Counted from the first letter of the stretch, positions 37,263-46,148 are shown. The stretch is 64,000 nucleotides of DNA from Methylocystis sp. L43 (GCF_015709525.1 NZ_JADNRA010000035.1:1-64000); one strand, 5' to 3'. Numbers and translations: made by a program. Notes: generated by a model from the sequence alone, not told the origin.

Positions 37263-37697
37263 CTACGGCGCTGGCGGTCGGTTGATCGTGACTTCAGCGC
37301 CCGGCGGCAACTGATCGATCACCAGCAATTTGACCGGAACGGCGCCGACCGTCGCGCCGAAATGCCAGCGGTCGACGCTCTCAATCACGAATTCGCCAGC
37401 GTGATAGACGCGCGGCGCGGAATCGCCCTGCTGGACCATCAGTTCGCCTTCAAGAATATAGGCATAGCGCTGATACCGATGCTTATGTTCCGGCAATCTG
37501 ACGCCGGGCGCCAGAGTGTACATCGAAGCCACGACCTCCAAGGGCCCCTGCGGAAGCGTGATCGGCTGCCCGGTGGCGGTTTTTGTCGCCCTGGCGATTT
37601 CCGTCACGACTTCGGCGGGCGCAGGCTCCTTCGCGACGGCCGCGCCGACCAAATTGAAAGCGACGCACAGGACCGCGACAAACCCCAGGCGAATCAT
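37263..37697 (-). CDS. Secreted single-domain cupin protein
   Basis: About 144 residues. MIRLGFVAVLCVAFNLVGAA is a signal peptide with cleavage near VAKE. The cupin metal ligands are in LPEHKHRYQRYAYILEGEL and the later DRWHFG. Periplasmic cupins of this kind have no assigned function. I choose ATG 37697 because GGAG lies six bases upstream. It lies downstream of the VIT-type gene in the same direction and is probably cotranscribed. Confidence 0.75.
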   Translation of the reverse strand: MIRLGFVAVLCVAFNLVGAAVAKEPAPAEVVTEIARATKTATGQPITLPQGPLEVVASMYTLAPGVRLPEHKHRYQRYAYILEGELMVQQGDSAPRVYHAGEFVIESVDRWHFGATVGAVPVKLLVIDQLPPGAEVTINRPPAP

Positions 37698-37766
37698 CTG
37701 CTGCTCCATTCGCGATCTGATTCTTGCGTTCGCCATATAGAACCGTTTCTTCAAGCGCCGGTTCAT

Positions 37767-38468
37767 TTAAACGGCCATGCCGAAAATCTTGCCGACGCCC
37801 GCCGTCAGCGCCAGCGCCAATGCGCCCCAGAAGGTCACGCGAACCGCGGCGCGCAGGACGCCGGCGCCGCCGGCTTTCGCGCCGACGGCGCCAAGCAGCG
37901 CCAGGCACCCCAAAGACGCGACCGAGACGATGGAGATGATCGCGGCGCGCGGCGCGATCCCGACGATGAGGAGTGGCAGCGCGGCGCCAGCGGCAAAGGT
38001 CACGGCCGACGTTAGCGCCGCCTGCACCGGCCGCGCGCTGGCGATCTCCGAGATGCCCAATTCGTCGCGCGCATGCGCGGTCAGCGCGTCCTTCTCCATC
38101 AGCTGCAAAGCGACCTGTCGGGCTAGCTCAAGGTCGACGCCGCGCTCGACGTAAATATGCGCAAGCTCCTCCCTTTCGAGCTCGATTTGCTCGCTCAATT
38201 CCTTGCGTTCACGCGCGAGATCGGCCTTTTCGGTATCGGATTGGGAGCTGACCGAGACATATTCGCCCGCGGCCATCGACATCGCGCCGGCCACCAACCC
38301 CGCCGCGCCGGCGATCAGCACCTCACTGCGCGTCGCTTGCGCCGCGGCGACGCCGACGATCAGGCTCGCCGTCGACACGATGCCGTCATTGGCGCCGAGC
38401 ACCGCCGCCCGCAGCCAGCCGATGCGCTGGACGAGATGGCTTTCACGGTGCATGCGAAGTCGGCTCAT
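37767..38468 (-). CDS. VIT1/CCC1-family membrane transporter (Fe2+/Mn2+)
   Basis: 233 residues. The N terminus LVQRIGWLRAAVLGANDGIVSTASLIVGVAAA and AGAMSMAAGEYVSVSSQSDTEKADLARE are the CCC1/VIT1 signature, including the charged cytosolic helix thought to gather metal. Three or four further membrane helices follow. Homologues export or store iron or manganese. The family's role in bacteria is less sure. Confidence 0.9.
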   Translation of the reverse strand: MSRLRMHRESHLVQRIGWLRAAVLGANDGIVSTASLIVGVAAAQATRSEVLIAGAAGLVAGAMSMAAGEYVSVSSQSDTEKADLARERKELSEQIELEREELAHIYVERGVDLELARQVALQLMEKDALTAHARDELGISEIASARPVQAALTSAVTFAAGAALPLLIVGIAPRAAIISIVSVASLGCLALLGAVGAKAGGAGVLRAAVRVTFWGALALALTAGVGKIFGMAV

Positions 38469-38506
38469 GTTCCCTCTTGGTCAGCGCTGCGTCGCAAGCG
38501 CGCGCG

Positions 38507-39622
38507 CTATTCCTCTCGTGTCGTGTCAATCGCTAAATCAAGAGCCGCGACGCGCCGCGCCGAAGCCGACCAGTTCGCGATGCTCAGGGCGTTGTCGGCG
38601 AGCCAATTGAGGGAAAGCTGCACCTGCAAAAAGGCTGCGGCGGCCTGCATCAGATCTCCGAGCGTCAAATCGCCGGCAAGATATTTCGGCGCGCCAAGCA
38701 ACAGGGGGACGGCGGGAGCCAGTAGATTGTTCGCATGCGTTAAAAAAACGATTTTCGTCTGCCCCTGGATCACGCGCCCCCAGGTTGTTGCGAGCAGAAA
38801 GAGAAATCTGTCGAAGGGATTTCCGCTCTGGGCGTCGATCTCGGGCAGCCGATCGGGAATGATCGGAACCCCCTTGACGACGGGATGGCGCAGGTAATCG
38901 CCGATATCGCGATCGATGTCCTCGTCGGCTTCCACCACCGCTCTCGATTCGAACTCATGACGGGCGCGGGTGAGCGCATAGCGGAAGTTCCCCTCCGCCG
39001 CGGCCTTTGCTTCGACGCTTGCCACCAGCGGTCGCCCGAGCACCCACATGCAAAACGAAGTCACCACTGAATAGACGAAGACCGCGAGCACCAGATAGCC
39101 GGGTATGACCACGCCGAGAAACTCATAGGAGCCCCCGACTTGCCAGAGAACGAGGATGAAGGCGGCTGACACCAAGAAAATATTGATGACGCCGCCGGCG
39201 AGATCGACAAAAAGCTCGATCGCCAGCCGACCGTCGTCGGCGATGCGGGCTTCCGGATTATCGATCGCGGGGGATATGGCGCAGGCTTGGCGAGACTCAT
39301 TGACGAGCCATTTTTCGATGAGCGAGGCGGTGAGCCACAATCGCCAGTTGACCTGAAGTCGCATACGAAACTGCGTTGTGGCGATCGAGGCAAGACCGAC
39401 GCCGACGGCCAGAATGGCGAGTTGAAGAATTCCCCCGGTCACCTCATCGACTTTATGCGTTTCAAGCGCGTCGAAGAAACTCTTGCTCCAGCGATTCACG
39501 GCCAGAGCCATGTAAGTGTTCACAACCAGGCAGATAAGAAATCCAACCGAGAGAACCCACGCCGGGCGTTGCGTCTGGCCTCTCCAATAGCCCATCGCAA
39601 GCCAGAGGAACCGCTGAATCAC
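38507..39622 (-). CDS. ABC_membrane_2-type (SbmA/BacA, ABCD-like) transporter membrane domain without ATPase
   Basis: 371 residues, GTG start behind AGGGAAC. About six membrane helices and the conserved NWRLWLTASLIEKWL and NPFDRFLFLL blocks belong to the membrane half of transporters that usually continue into a nucleotide-binding domain. Here the frame stops right after WLADNALSIANWSASARRVAALDLAID, where the linker to the ATPase would begin. The next gene downstream is the VIT transporter. It is either a stand-alone permease like BacA/SbmA or a truncated gene. Confidence 0.78.
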   Translation of the reverse strand: MIQRFLWLAMGYWRGQTQRPAWVLSVGFLICLVVNTYMALAVNRWSKSFFDALETHKVDEVTGGILQLAILAVGVGLASIATTQFRMRLQVNWRLWLTASLIEKWLVNESRQACAISPAIDNPEARIADDGRLAIELFVDLAGGVINIFLVSAAFILVLWQVGGSYEFLGVVIPGYLVLAVFVYSVVTSFCMWVLGRPLVASVEAKAAAEGNFRYALTRARHEFESRAVVEADEDIDRDIGDYLRHPVVKGVPIIPDRLPEIDAQSGNPFDRFLFLLATTWGRVIQGQTKIVFLTHANNLLAPAVPLLLGAPKYLAGDLTLGDLMQAAAAFLQVQLSLNWLADNALSIANWSASARRVAALDLAIDTTREE

Positions 39623-39858
39623 GTCGTTCCCTTCGAGCGAGATTTGTGAGATCGGCTTGAGGATTGCGCTGCGCGCGCGAGCGACAAGACCCTATTCATG
39701 CTTCGCTTTGTAGCTGGTCTGGGCGCAGCAGGAAACGCCGGCGGATCGGGGGGCGTTGCCGCCGGTCAATGTGGGATTGCAACACCCGAGCCTTGGGTGG
39801 CGGTCCGCATTGCAATGTGACCCACAGAGTGGTACATATACCCCTATAAAGTTGCGGC

Positions 39859-40154
39859 ATGATCGAAAGCTTTCGGGACGATTGGCTGCGCGCCTTCTTT
39901 GTCGACGACGTCGTTCAAAGAAAATCCCGCCCGATCTCGAAAACCGCCTGTTCCGCAAACTCCAGATGATCGACGATGCGACGACGGATCAGGATTTGCG
40001 TGTCCCGCCGAGCAATCACTTCGAGAAACTGCGCGGCGATCTTTCCGCCTTTCATTCGATCCGGGTGAACAAGCAGTGGCGACTTATCTTTCAGCGGGAT
40101 GGCGCTAAGGGCGAAGCATCCGGCGTCTATCTGGACAATCACAGTCACCAGTGA
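39859..40154 (+). pseudogene. higB: HigB/RelE-type toxin, disrupted by a frameshift
   Basis: ATG 39859 opens MIESFRDDWLRAFFVDDV, the normal start of this HigB group. After codon 18 (39910-39912) the conserved continuation RSKKIPPDLENRLFRKLQMID is found only in the frame one base earlier. A single missing base after 39912 (CGT read as GT) explains both halves exactly; the rest, through KLRGDLSAFHSIRVNKQWRLIF to VYLDNHSHQ, is intact. The toxin should therefore be inactive, unless the base is a sequencing error or the ribosome shifts. The antitoxin gene follows nine bases later. Confidence 0.85.
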
Positions 40155-40162
40155 GGCGAGCC

Positions 40163-40471
40163 ATGTTGATGACGACGCGCAAGCCGGTGACGGTGGCGGA
40201 GATTCTGGTCGAAGAGTTCATGGAGCCGATGGGGCTGACCCAGGCCGCGCTGGCGGAGGCGATGGGCGTCCAGCGCAAGCATGTCAACGAACTGTGCAAT
40301 GACCGCAGGAATGTGACGGCGGCGACGGCGCTCATTCTCGCCCGCGTGTTCGGCAATAGTCCCGACTTCTGGCTGAACGTGCAGCGACGCAGCGATTTGT
40401 GGGAAGCGATGAACTCACCTCGCGAGCGCGAGCGTATCGAACGGGCGAAGCCGTTGAAGGCCGTCGCGTGA
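40163..40471 (+). CDS. higA: HigA-family antitoxin (XRE helix-turn-helix)
   Basis: 102 residues. VAEILVEEFMEPMGLTQAALAEAMGVQRKHVNELCNDRRNVTAATALILARVFGNSPDFWLNVQ is the standard HigA/VapI HTH. It binds its own promoter and neutralises HigB. The gene is intact although its partner carries a frameshift. ATG 40163 follows GTGAGGCGAG; ATG 40169 is an alternative. Confidence 0.9.
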   Translation: MLMTTRKPVTVAEILVEEFMEPMGLTQAALAEAMGVQRKHVNELCNDRRNVTAATALILARVFGNSPDFWLNVQRRSDLWEAMNSPRERERIERAKPLKAVA

Positions 40472-40824
40472 TGCGCGCCGGCGCTCCCTTGACGCAGCCG
40501 ACGATGGCCGCATCCCGGCGCCGAAATCGCGAAGCGAGCGCCAGCGTAGCGTTCTGAACTGGCGGGCCGAGAACAATGAAGATGAAGATGGGAACTACGT
40601 CTGCGCTATAGCCCTATGATATTTCCTGCTGGAGTGCGGGAGCGATAGGAAGGCGCATGACGTGGTGGCGACGCTGGCCGGACGTGATTAACGCCGTCAT
40701 CCAAATCCAGCAAGACTCATGCAGATCGACAGCTGCCGAACCAATCGACAACTTTCTAAGTGGAACCTACCTCCGCTGAAGCACACTGAGAATTCTTGGG
40801 TTAGGCGCCGGTGCGGGATCTGAC
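40472..40824. other. 353-bp intergenic region
   Basis: No gene that I can support and no clear repeat. It separates the higBA locus from the cNMP-acyltransferase gene and should hold the promoter of the latter. Base composition is more mixed than in the flanking genes. Confidence 0.4.
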
Positions 40825-41796
40825 ATGAGCGTTCATCGGGAAATGACGCCTGACAGCGTCGACTTTCAGGCTCTGCAGGCGGAGTGCGGGCAGGTGGACT
40901 TTCCGGCCGGCGAGAGCCTGCGGACGGCCGGCCAGCATTACCAGGACATGTATCTGCTGGTCGAGGGCGCCGTCGAGGTGGATTTCATCCCCGCCGGTCG
41001 CAAAGGCCAGGTCGTGTTGACAGGTTTTGGCCAGCCCGTGGGCGAAATCGGCTTTTTGCACGGGCGTCCGGCAACGGCGACTGTCACAGCACTTAGGCCA
41101 ACGCGCGCGTTACGTATCGACGATGCCACTTTTTTGCGCCTGGAAACGCGGCACCCGGCCGCATTTGCCTCGATTTTGCGTCGCCTCGCGGAAATCGCTG
41201 AAGATCGAACCAGTCAGAATCTCGTTCTCTATCTGCCGACAGAATTCGCTGGCGAGCAAAGCGTCGAGGTTCTGCTGTGCCGCAACGAGGAGATGCTCAC
41301 GCGCGCACAGCGGTTGCGATATGAAGTCTACTGCGAGGAATTGGCAAGAAGATCCCCGTTTGCCGACCATGAAAAGAAGGTCATCGCCGACGAACTGGAC
41401 AAATTTGGCCGCACGTTGATTGCGATCGAGGCGGGGAAGGCCATAGGCACGCTACGCGGCAATCTTCCGCGCGAGGGGCCGCTTGGCGCCCTGGCGCAGC
41501 TTTATGGAATGGAGTCGTCGCCGCATTTTCCTGACTGCGTCGCAGTTTGCACAAAATTCGTCGTGCGGAAATCAACGCGCACGGGTCCCGCAGCATTGAA
41601 GCTGATGTCCGCAATGGTCCGCCTCGGTCTTCGACTCGGCGTGAAGGAATGTTTCATAGACTGCGTTCCGTCCCTCTTGCCCTTCTATAAGGCGATCGGC
41701 TTTTCCGTCGCAGGCCCCATGTTCCTTCATGTCGAAAATGGTCCGTCGCTGCCGATGGCGATCGACGTTGTCAAACATGGCGCGCGCCTGAAGTGA
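40825..41796 (+). CDS. Cyclic-nucleotide-binding domain fused to a GNAT/autoinducer-synthase-like acyltransferase
   Basis: 323 residues. Residues about 10-130 are a cNMP-binding beta roll with a phosphate-binding cassette at 73-88 (GEIGFLHG, R81, ATATV). Residues about 147-320 are a GNAT-fold domain: LRYEVYCEE at 164-172, as in N-acyl amino acid synthases and LuxI-like enzymes, IGTLR at 207-211 and PFYKAIGF at 286-293. A cNMP domain on a GNAT enzyme recalls mycobacterial Pat, but the LRYEVYCEE start points to acyl-chain transfer. It is followed by a fatty-acid-hydroxylase gene. Product and donor are unknown. Confidence 0.75.
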   Translation: MSVHREMTPDSVDFQALQAECGQVDFPAGESLRTAGQHYQDMYLLVEGAVEVDFIPAGRKGQVVLTGFGQPVGEIGFLHGRPATATVTALRPTRALRIDDATFLRLETRHPAAFASILRRLAEIAEDRTSQNLVLYLPTEFAGEQSVEVLLCRNEEMLTRAQRLRYEVYCEELARRSPFADHEKKVIADELDKFGRTLIAIEAGKAIGTLRGNLPREGPLGALAQLYGMESSPHFPDCVAVCTKFVVRKSTRTGPAALKLMSAMVRLGLRLGVKECFIDCVPSLLPFYKAIGFSVAGPMFLHVENGPSLPMAIDVVKHGARLK

Positions 41797-41843
41797 GCGA
41801 CGGGACGTCGCACTTGAACGACCGATATGGAGGGAAGGCGGCC

Positions 41844-42626
41844 ATGCTCACAACGACGGAATGGATGATGCTGCTGGCGATTGCAGCGCTCGGGCATGTG
41901 ATGGCGCTGATTTGGCGCTTTGCGGCGATGAGCGAGTGGAAATTGTGCGGGCGCAAGATCTATGACCTGTCGATCAGCGAGGAGCAGATTTGGCGCGAGC
42001 TGAAGAATTCGCTGCATGCGCCCATACATGCGGTGATCCTGGGCGCCTTTCTTCTGCTCGGGTTTTTCGTCAACCGCAGCCTATCGTCGTTCATCGCGAC
42101 CGCGCTTGCGACAACGCTGTGGGCGGAGGTCTGGCATTATGTTTCTCATCGCGCTTTCCATCTGACCGCGTTGCATTGGATTCACGCCGAACATCACCGC
42201 AGCCGGATCAACAGCCCGTTCACCGCAATCTCCTTCTCCTTTACTGAAAAGATCATATTTGACCTCGGATTGCTCGGGCCCCTGGCGGTCATTGATCATT
42301 TCGTTAGCTTGAACATTTATGGCATAGCCGCTTGGCTTATCGGTTATCTCGTCATCAATTCCTTCAGCCATGCGAATTTTGAAATAAAGTCACGCGACTA
42401 TAACAAGTGGTCTGGAAAGATTCTGACGACGGCGACCTATCACGCGCTGCATCATTCTCGATATACGGGCAATTATGGTCTCGGAACGCGGATCATGGAC
42501 CGCGCTTTCGACACTGAATGGGCTGACTACGAAGCGCTTTACGACCGCGTCAATCGCGAGCGGCGGCCACTGCGCAATCTGCGCGAGAAGGCTGCGCCGG
42601 TCGGTGCGCCGCCGGTTGCGCCATAG
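41844..42626 (+). CDS. Sterol desaturase / fatty acid hydroxylase superfamily membrane enzyme
   Basis: 260 residues with the di-iron histidine boxes of the family: WHYVSHRAFH (H98, H102), HAEHHRSR (H114, H117, H118), and YHALHHSRYTGNYG (H200, H203, H204). About four membrane helices. Such enzymes hydroxylate or desaturate lipids with O2. ATG 41844 is chosen for its GGAGGGAAGG five bases upstream; a GTG at 41793 would overlap the previous stop. Coupling with the acyltransferase gene suggests a modified acyl lipid or acyl amino acid. Confidence 0.85.
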   Translation: MLTTTEWMMLLAIAALGHVMALIWRFAAMSEWKLCGRKIYDLSISEEQIWRELKNSLHAPIHAVILGAFLLLGFFVNRSLSSFIATALATTLWAEVWHYVSHRAFHLTALHWIHAEHHRSRINSPFTAISFSFTEKIIFDLGLLGPLAVIDHFVSLNIYGIAAWLIGYLVINSFSHANFEIKSRDYNKWSGKILTTATYHALHHSRYTGNYGLGTRIMDRAFDTEWADYEALYDRVNRERRPLRNLREKAAPVGAPPVAP

Positions 42627-42780
42627 ACCCGTGGCCATGCCGGAAAATCCGCGCGGCCGGCAGGCGATAGCCCCGAGGAATCAAGGCACACGGGTCTCTG
42701 CGACGTAAACGGCTGCCGAGTCACAGCCAATGTCGACGAGGCTCTGTCCATCGTGCGTGATCTTATCGGTCGTCGCTCAG

Positions 42781-43142
42781 CGGGCGATTCCGATGGAAAA
42801 GCGGGACGACCTCGCCGCCCGTCATTTGAAGGATCGTCTGCCTGACCCAGAGCGTCTTTCCGAAATCCTAGCCTCCGTTACCAACCGGCGGCAGGATCGC
42901 GCGCGAGCGTCGCCGCGAGCATGTCCCGAACTCATCCGGCTTTGTGGAGAAGCCCGCGAATGCATCCGTCTTCCCGGCGATGGCTATCGCCGGGACCTGC
43001 TTCGCGCCTCGCTCAGTGGGTCAAAGTCGCAGAGTGGGAAGTCCGCATCATGGGATCAAACGGAAAGTTGCTGCGAACCCTCGCCGGCGCAGCAGGCGCA
43101 AAATTGGCTATCGGCCGCGCGCCCACTTCTGTTCTGACCTGG
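42781..43142 (+). pseudogene. Decayed large serine recombinase (C-terminal remnants)
   Basis: Two pieces of the C-terminal part of a resolvase-type site-specific recombinase remain. 42781-42906 encodes RAIPMEKRDDLAARHLKDRL and PERLSEILASVTNRRQDRA. After frame changes and loss, 43035-43142 encodes EWEVRIMGSNGKLLRTLAGA and the tail up to the 3' end of tRNA-Ser. The catalytic N-terminal domain is absent. Such recombinases often sit at island ends. Confidence 0.7.
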
Positions 43143-43229
43143 CGGAGGGGGCGGGATTCGAACCCGCGATACGGTTTCCCGCATACACACTTTCCAGGCG
43201 TGCGCCTTCAACCACTCGGCCACCCCTCC
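43140..43229 (-). tRNA. tRNA-Ser (anticodon GGA)
   Basis: The minus strand reads GGAGGGGTGGCCGAGTGG, an anticodon arm with CTGGAAA (GGA), a long variable arm typical of serine tRNAs, and the T-arm GGTTCGAATCC before CCCCTCCG. CCA is encoded at 43140-43142. The acceptor stem pairs GGAGGGG with CCCCTCC. A degraded recombinase abuts its 3' end. Confidence 0.96.
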
Positions 43230-43356
43230 GCGAAGCGCGCACTATATTCACGCGCGACCGGAACGCAACGCCAAGCATGGACAGACGCGGCCGCGGCGCC
43301 TATTCTCCCCACGCTTTTTCGACCCCTCGCAACATTTACGTTCTAACGAAGAGACC

Positions 43357-43674
43357 ATGCTGCGACTCCTCACAAGACTGATCGGCCTTCTCCTGCTCGC
43401 CGGCGGCTTCATCGCCCTCATCGTCGACGGCACGCGCTCGATCGCCGCCGGCCGCGTCATGGTGACGAGCATCAGCAGGGGAACGTCCGCGGTGTTTCCC
43501 GGCCTCTACCAGTCGCTGCAGTCGAACGTCGAGAACGTCTCCGCCTTTCTGTGGGACCCGGTTCTGACCACGCTGATGCTGGCGCCGGTCAGCGTCGCGT
43601 TTGGCGGCGTCGGGGCCCTGCTGATCCTGCTCAGCCACCGGCGGTCGGCGCCTCTCTATTACGCACGGCGCTAG
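43357..43674 (+). CDS. Small two-helix membrane protein
   Basis: 105 residues with membrane segments at about 5-25 and 72-92 and a short soluble loop ([20 protein letters not shown]). The sequence resembles a PetM-like family widespread in Rhizobiales with no proven role. It ends 33 bases before msrA and may share its promoter. No clear RBS is visible before ATG 43357. Confidence 0.65.
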   Translation: MLRLLTRLIGLLLLAGGFIALIVDGTRSIAAGRVMVTSISRGTSAVFPGLYQSLQSNVENVSAFLWDPVLTTLMLAPVSVAFGGVGALLILLSHRRSAPLYYARR

Positions 43675-43707
43675 TTTCCCTCGAGCCGCCACACTATATC
43701 GGGCGCC

Positions 43708-44355
43708 ATGACGATCTTCGACGAACTCGGACTTTCCAAACTGCTCGGGCCCATACCCGACCGCGAAACGCCGGTGGCGCATGGCGCGCGCCATTTCGTT
43801 AACGGGCGGCCGCTCGATCCGCCATTTCCGCTGGGGTCCGAACAGGTTCTCTTCGGCATGGGCTGCTTTTGGGGCGCCGAGCGCAAATTCTGGCAGGCCG
43901 GCGACGGCGTCTATGTGACGGCGGTCGGCTACGCCGGCGGCGTGACGAAAAATCCCACCTATGAGGACGTCTGCAGCGGCCGCACCGGCCATGCGGAGGT
44001 GGTGCGCGTCGTCTACCAGCCGCCGGCGATGAGCTTCGAAGCGCTGTTGCGCCTCTTCTGGGAGGGCCATGACCCGACGCAGGGCATGCGCCAGGGCAAT
44101 GACGCCGGCACGCAATATCGCTCGGCCATCTATGTCTCGACGCCGGAACAGCTCGCCGCCGCGAAGGACTCGCTCGCCATGTATCAACGCGTATTGACGC
44201 AAGCGAATCTCGGCGCGATCACGACGGAAATCCGCGAAGCTCCGCCGTTTTATTACGCCGAAGAATATCACCAGCAGTATCTCGCTAAAAACCCCGCCGG
44301 CTACTGCGGACTCGGCGGAACCGGCATCGCCTGCCCGCTCGGCTCTTGCGACTAG
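43708..44355 (+). CDS. msrA: Peptide-methionine (S)-S-oxide reductase MsrA
   Basis: 215 residues. The active-site motif [11 protein letters not shown] is present, followed by [27 protein letters not shown] and [11 protein letters not shown]-terminal cysteines ([18 protein letters not shown]) would resolve the disulfide. It repairs oxidised methionine with thioredoxin. The protein has an N-terminal extension of about 40 residues before the catalytic core, common in Rhizobiales. The stop codon TAG is shared with the start of a dispersed repeat. Confidence 0.95.
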   Translation: MTIFDELGLSKLLGPIPDRETPVAHGARHFVNGRPLDPPFPLGSEQVLFGMGCFWGAERKFWQAGDGVYVTAVGYAGGVTKNPTYEDVCSGRTGHAEVVRVVYQPPAMSFEALLRLFWEGHDPTQGMRQGNDAGTQYRSAIYVSTPEQLAAAKDSLAMYQRVLTQANLGAITTEIREAPPFYYAEEYHQQYLAKNPAGYCGLGGTGIACPLGSCD

Positions 44356-44466
44356 AGCGCTTCCCGATCACATGGGAATCATGTGATCGATAAGGAATCG
44401 CTCAAAATCAAAACATTGGAGCAGGTTCTCATAGAAAAGTCGGTCAACTTTTTCGGAACCTGCTCT
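44354..44466. repeat. Dispersed repeat, AGAGCGCTTCCCGATC type (copy A)
   Basis: A 113-bp unit beginning AGAGCGCTTCCCGATCACAT, with a GATCACATG/CATGTGATC hairpin, then AATCGCTCAAAATCAAA and GAGCAGGTTCT, and ending in AACCTGCTCT. The ends AGAGC/GCTCT are inverted. A second copy lies at 46149-46246 in the same orientation. Similar repeats are common in Rhizobiales genomes. It begins inside the msrA stop codon. Confidence 0.85.
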
Positions 44467-44471
44467 GAGCC

Positions 44472-45431
44472 CTATCGCGCGCGCAAGACCTCGCGGCAGG
44501 CTGACGGCAATCCCGCCATGGTCATCGGGGGCCAGCTCTTGCCGCCCGGCGTTCTCGGGCGCAGCACCTCATCCTTGAACCACCAGGCGAGCGACGCGTC
44601 GCAGCCGTCGCCGGCGGGGGTCGGGTCCTGGTCGCGGCAGTTGGAGCCGTTCGGGCAGTGAAGCCGGATGTGGAAATGGTAGTTGTGGCCCCACATCGGC
44701 CGCACCTTGTGCATCCAGCTTTCGCCCTGCGCCGAGCGGCATAACGCGCGTTTGATCGCGGCGTTGACGAAGATGCGCTGCACGGCCGGCTCCATCGCCG
44801 CCGCGCGGATCACGGCGATATGGCCTTCGCTCCATATGTCGGTCCGAACGTCGAGCCGATCGTCGCGCACGACGTCGGTCGACATCACCTCTTCGCGCTC
44901 TTCGCGCGTCAACTCGCGATTGGGCATCGGCGTGAGCCAGATGTCGGCGTCGAGGCCGATCTGATGCGACGCGTGGCCGTTCAGCATCGGCCCGCCGCGC
45001 GGTTGCGACAGATCGCCGATGAGCAGGCCTGGCCAGCCCGATTCGCGCGCCGCCTTCGACGAAAAATGCTTCAAAAAGGCGATGAGATTGGGATGACCCC
45101 AATTGCGGTTGCGCGACAGGCGCATGACCTGCCAGTGGGGGCCGTTGATCGGCAGCGGCTCGCCGCCCGCGAGACAGCCGCGCGAATAGAAGCCGATCGG
45201 ATCGGGATGGAGCGGCGCCGCCGCCTGCGCGCGGCCGAACAGCTCTCGCGCCGGCGTCACCGGACTGGACGGATTGGCGAGCGGCGGCAGCGGCTTTGGA
45301 TCGAGCGTGCCCCTATCCTGCGCCAGAGCGCCATCTGTCGTCGCCAGCGCCGCCAAGGACGCCAGGGACCCCAAGCCTGCTAAGGCGAACAGCGCCACGC
45401 GCAGCGCGCGCAATATCGAATTTGTCGTCAT
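44472..45431 (-). CDS. mepA: Penicillin-insensitive murein endopeptidase MepA
   Basis: 319 residues. A signal peptide (to about 38, TDGALAQ) precedes the LAS-type peptidase domain. Zinc ligands are the H and D in HASHQIGLDADIW and H in GHNYHFHIRLHCP. MepA cuts D,D (and some L,D) crosslinks between glycan strands in the periplasm. Six or more cysteines fit known disulfides. It is divergent from an L,D-transpeptidase gene 158 bp away, and the pair is flanked by two copies of one repeat. Confidence 0.93.
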   Translation of the reverse strand: MTTNSILRALRVALFALAGLGSLASLAALATTDGALAQDRGTLDPKPLPPLANPSSPVTPARELFGRAQAAAPLHPDPIGFYSRGCLAGGEPLPINGPHWQVMRLSRNRNWGHPNLIAFLKHFSSKAARESGWPGLLIGDLSQPRGGPMLNGHASHQIGLDADIWLTPMPNRELTREEREEVMSTDVVRDDRLDVRTDIWSEGHIAVIRAAAMEPAVQRIFVNAAIKRALCRSAQGESWMHKVRPMWGHNYHFHIRLHCPNGSNCRDQDPTPAGDGCDASLAWWFKDEVLRPRTPGGKSWPPMTMAGLPSACREVLRAR

Positions 45432-45589
45432 GGGCGTTTCGCCCCCAGTCGCGAAGCGCGCGTCGCCGGCGCAAAGGTTTGCGATTCATCCTTGCCGCGA
45501 AAGCTTACCGCTTCATTTAGTTTGATGGAGCGCCAAGCCACAGCAGAAACGCCGGCGAGGCCGCTTGCGCGTTCGGTTAGGAGTCCGTC

Positions 45590-46141
45590 ATGCGTATTCC
45601 CGTCATCCTTCCTTTCATTCTTTGTCCATTCGTGGGTGCGAGCGCGGCGAACGCCGCCGCCCACATCCATATCAATCTTTCGACGCAGACCATGCATGTC
45701 CAGTCTTCGTCGGGCAGCTATTCGTGGCCGGTGTCGACGGCCCGCGCGGGCTATTCTACGCCGCGCGGCTCGTTTGCGCCCACCGGCATGCAGCCCATGC
45801 ATTATTCGCGAAAGTATCACATGTCGCCCATGCCCCACTCGATCTTTTTCCGCGGCGGCTATGCGATTCACGGCTCTTATGAGACCGGGATGCTCGGCCG
45901 GCCCGCGTCGCACGGCTGCGTGCGCCTGTCGCCCGGCCACGCGGCGATGCTGTATCAAATGGTGCGGAATGAAGGCGGCCGCATTTCGATCACCGGCTCG
46001 CCGCCTCACGGCCAATACTATGCCAGCGCGCGGCGGGGGAGCAGCGTCCACTATGCGTCCTCGCGCGGCCGTTCCTATTATGGCTCGGGCTACGCAGTCG
46101 CCGATCCTTTCGCCGCTCTGTTTGGCGGCGGCCTTTTCTGA
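45590..46141 (+). CDS. L,D-transpeptidase (YkuD), secreted
   Basis: 183 residues. A signal peptide (to about AANAA) is followed by a YkuD domain: HINLSTQTMHVQSSSGSYSW, GSFAPTGM, FFRGGYAIHGSYETGMLGRP and the catalytic SHGCVRLS. It forms meso-DAP to meso-DAP crosslinks or attaches lipoproteins to peptidoglycan. TAGGAG precedes ATG 45590 by seven bases. A Ser/Tyr/Arg-rich tail follows the domain. Confidence 0.92.
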   Translation: MRIPVILPFILCPFVGASAANAAAHIHINLSTQTMHVQSSSGSYSWPVSTARAGYSTPRGSFAPTGMQPMHYSRKYHMSPMPHSIFFRGGYAIHGSYETGMLGRPASHGCVRLSPGHAAMLYQMVRNEGGRISITGSPPHGQYYASARRGSSVHYASSRGRSYYGSGYAVADPFAALFGGGLF

Positions 46142-46148
46142 ACGCTTG

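Noticed and set aside
43023-43381. Frames reading GRDSNPR-like sequence across tRNA-Ser
   Set aside because: These residues are the tRNA gene translated; only the part before the tRNA is kept as recombinase remnant.
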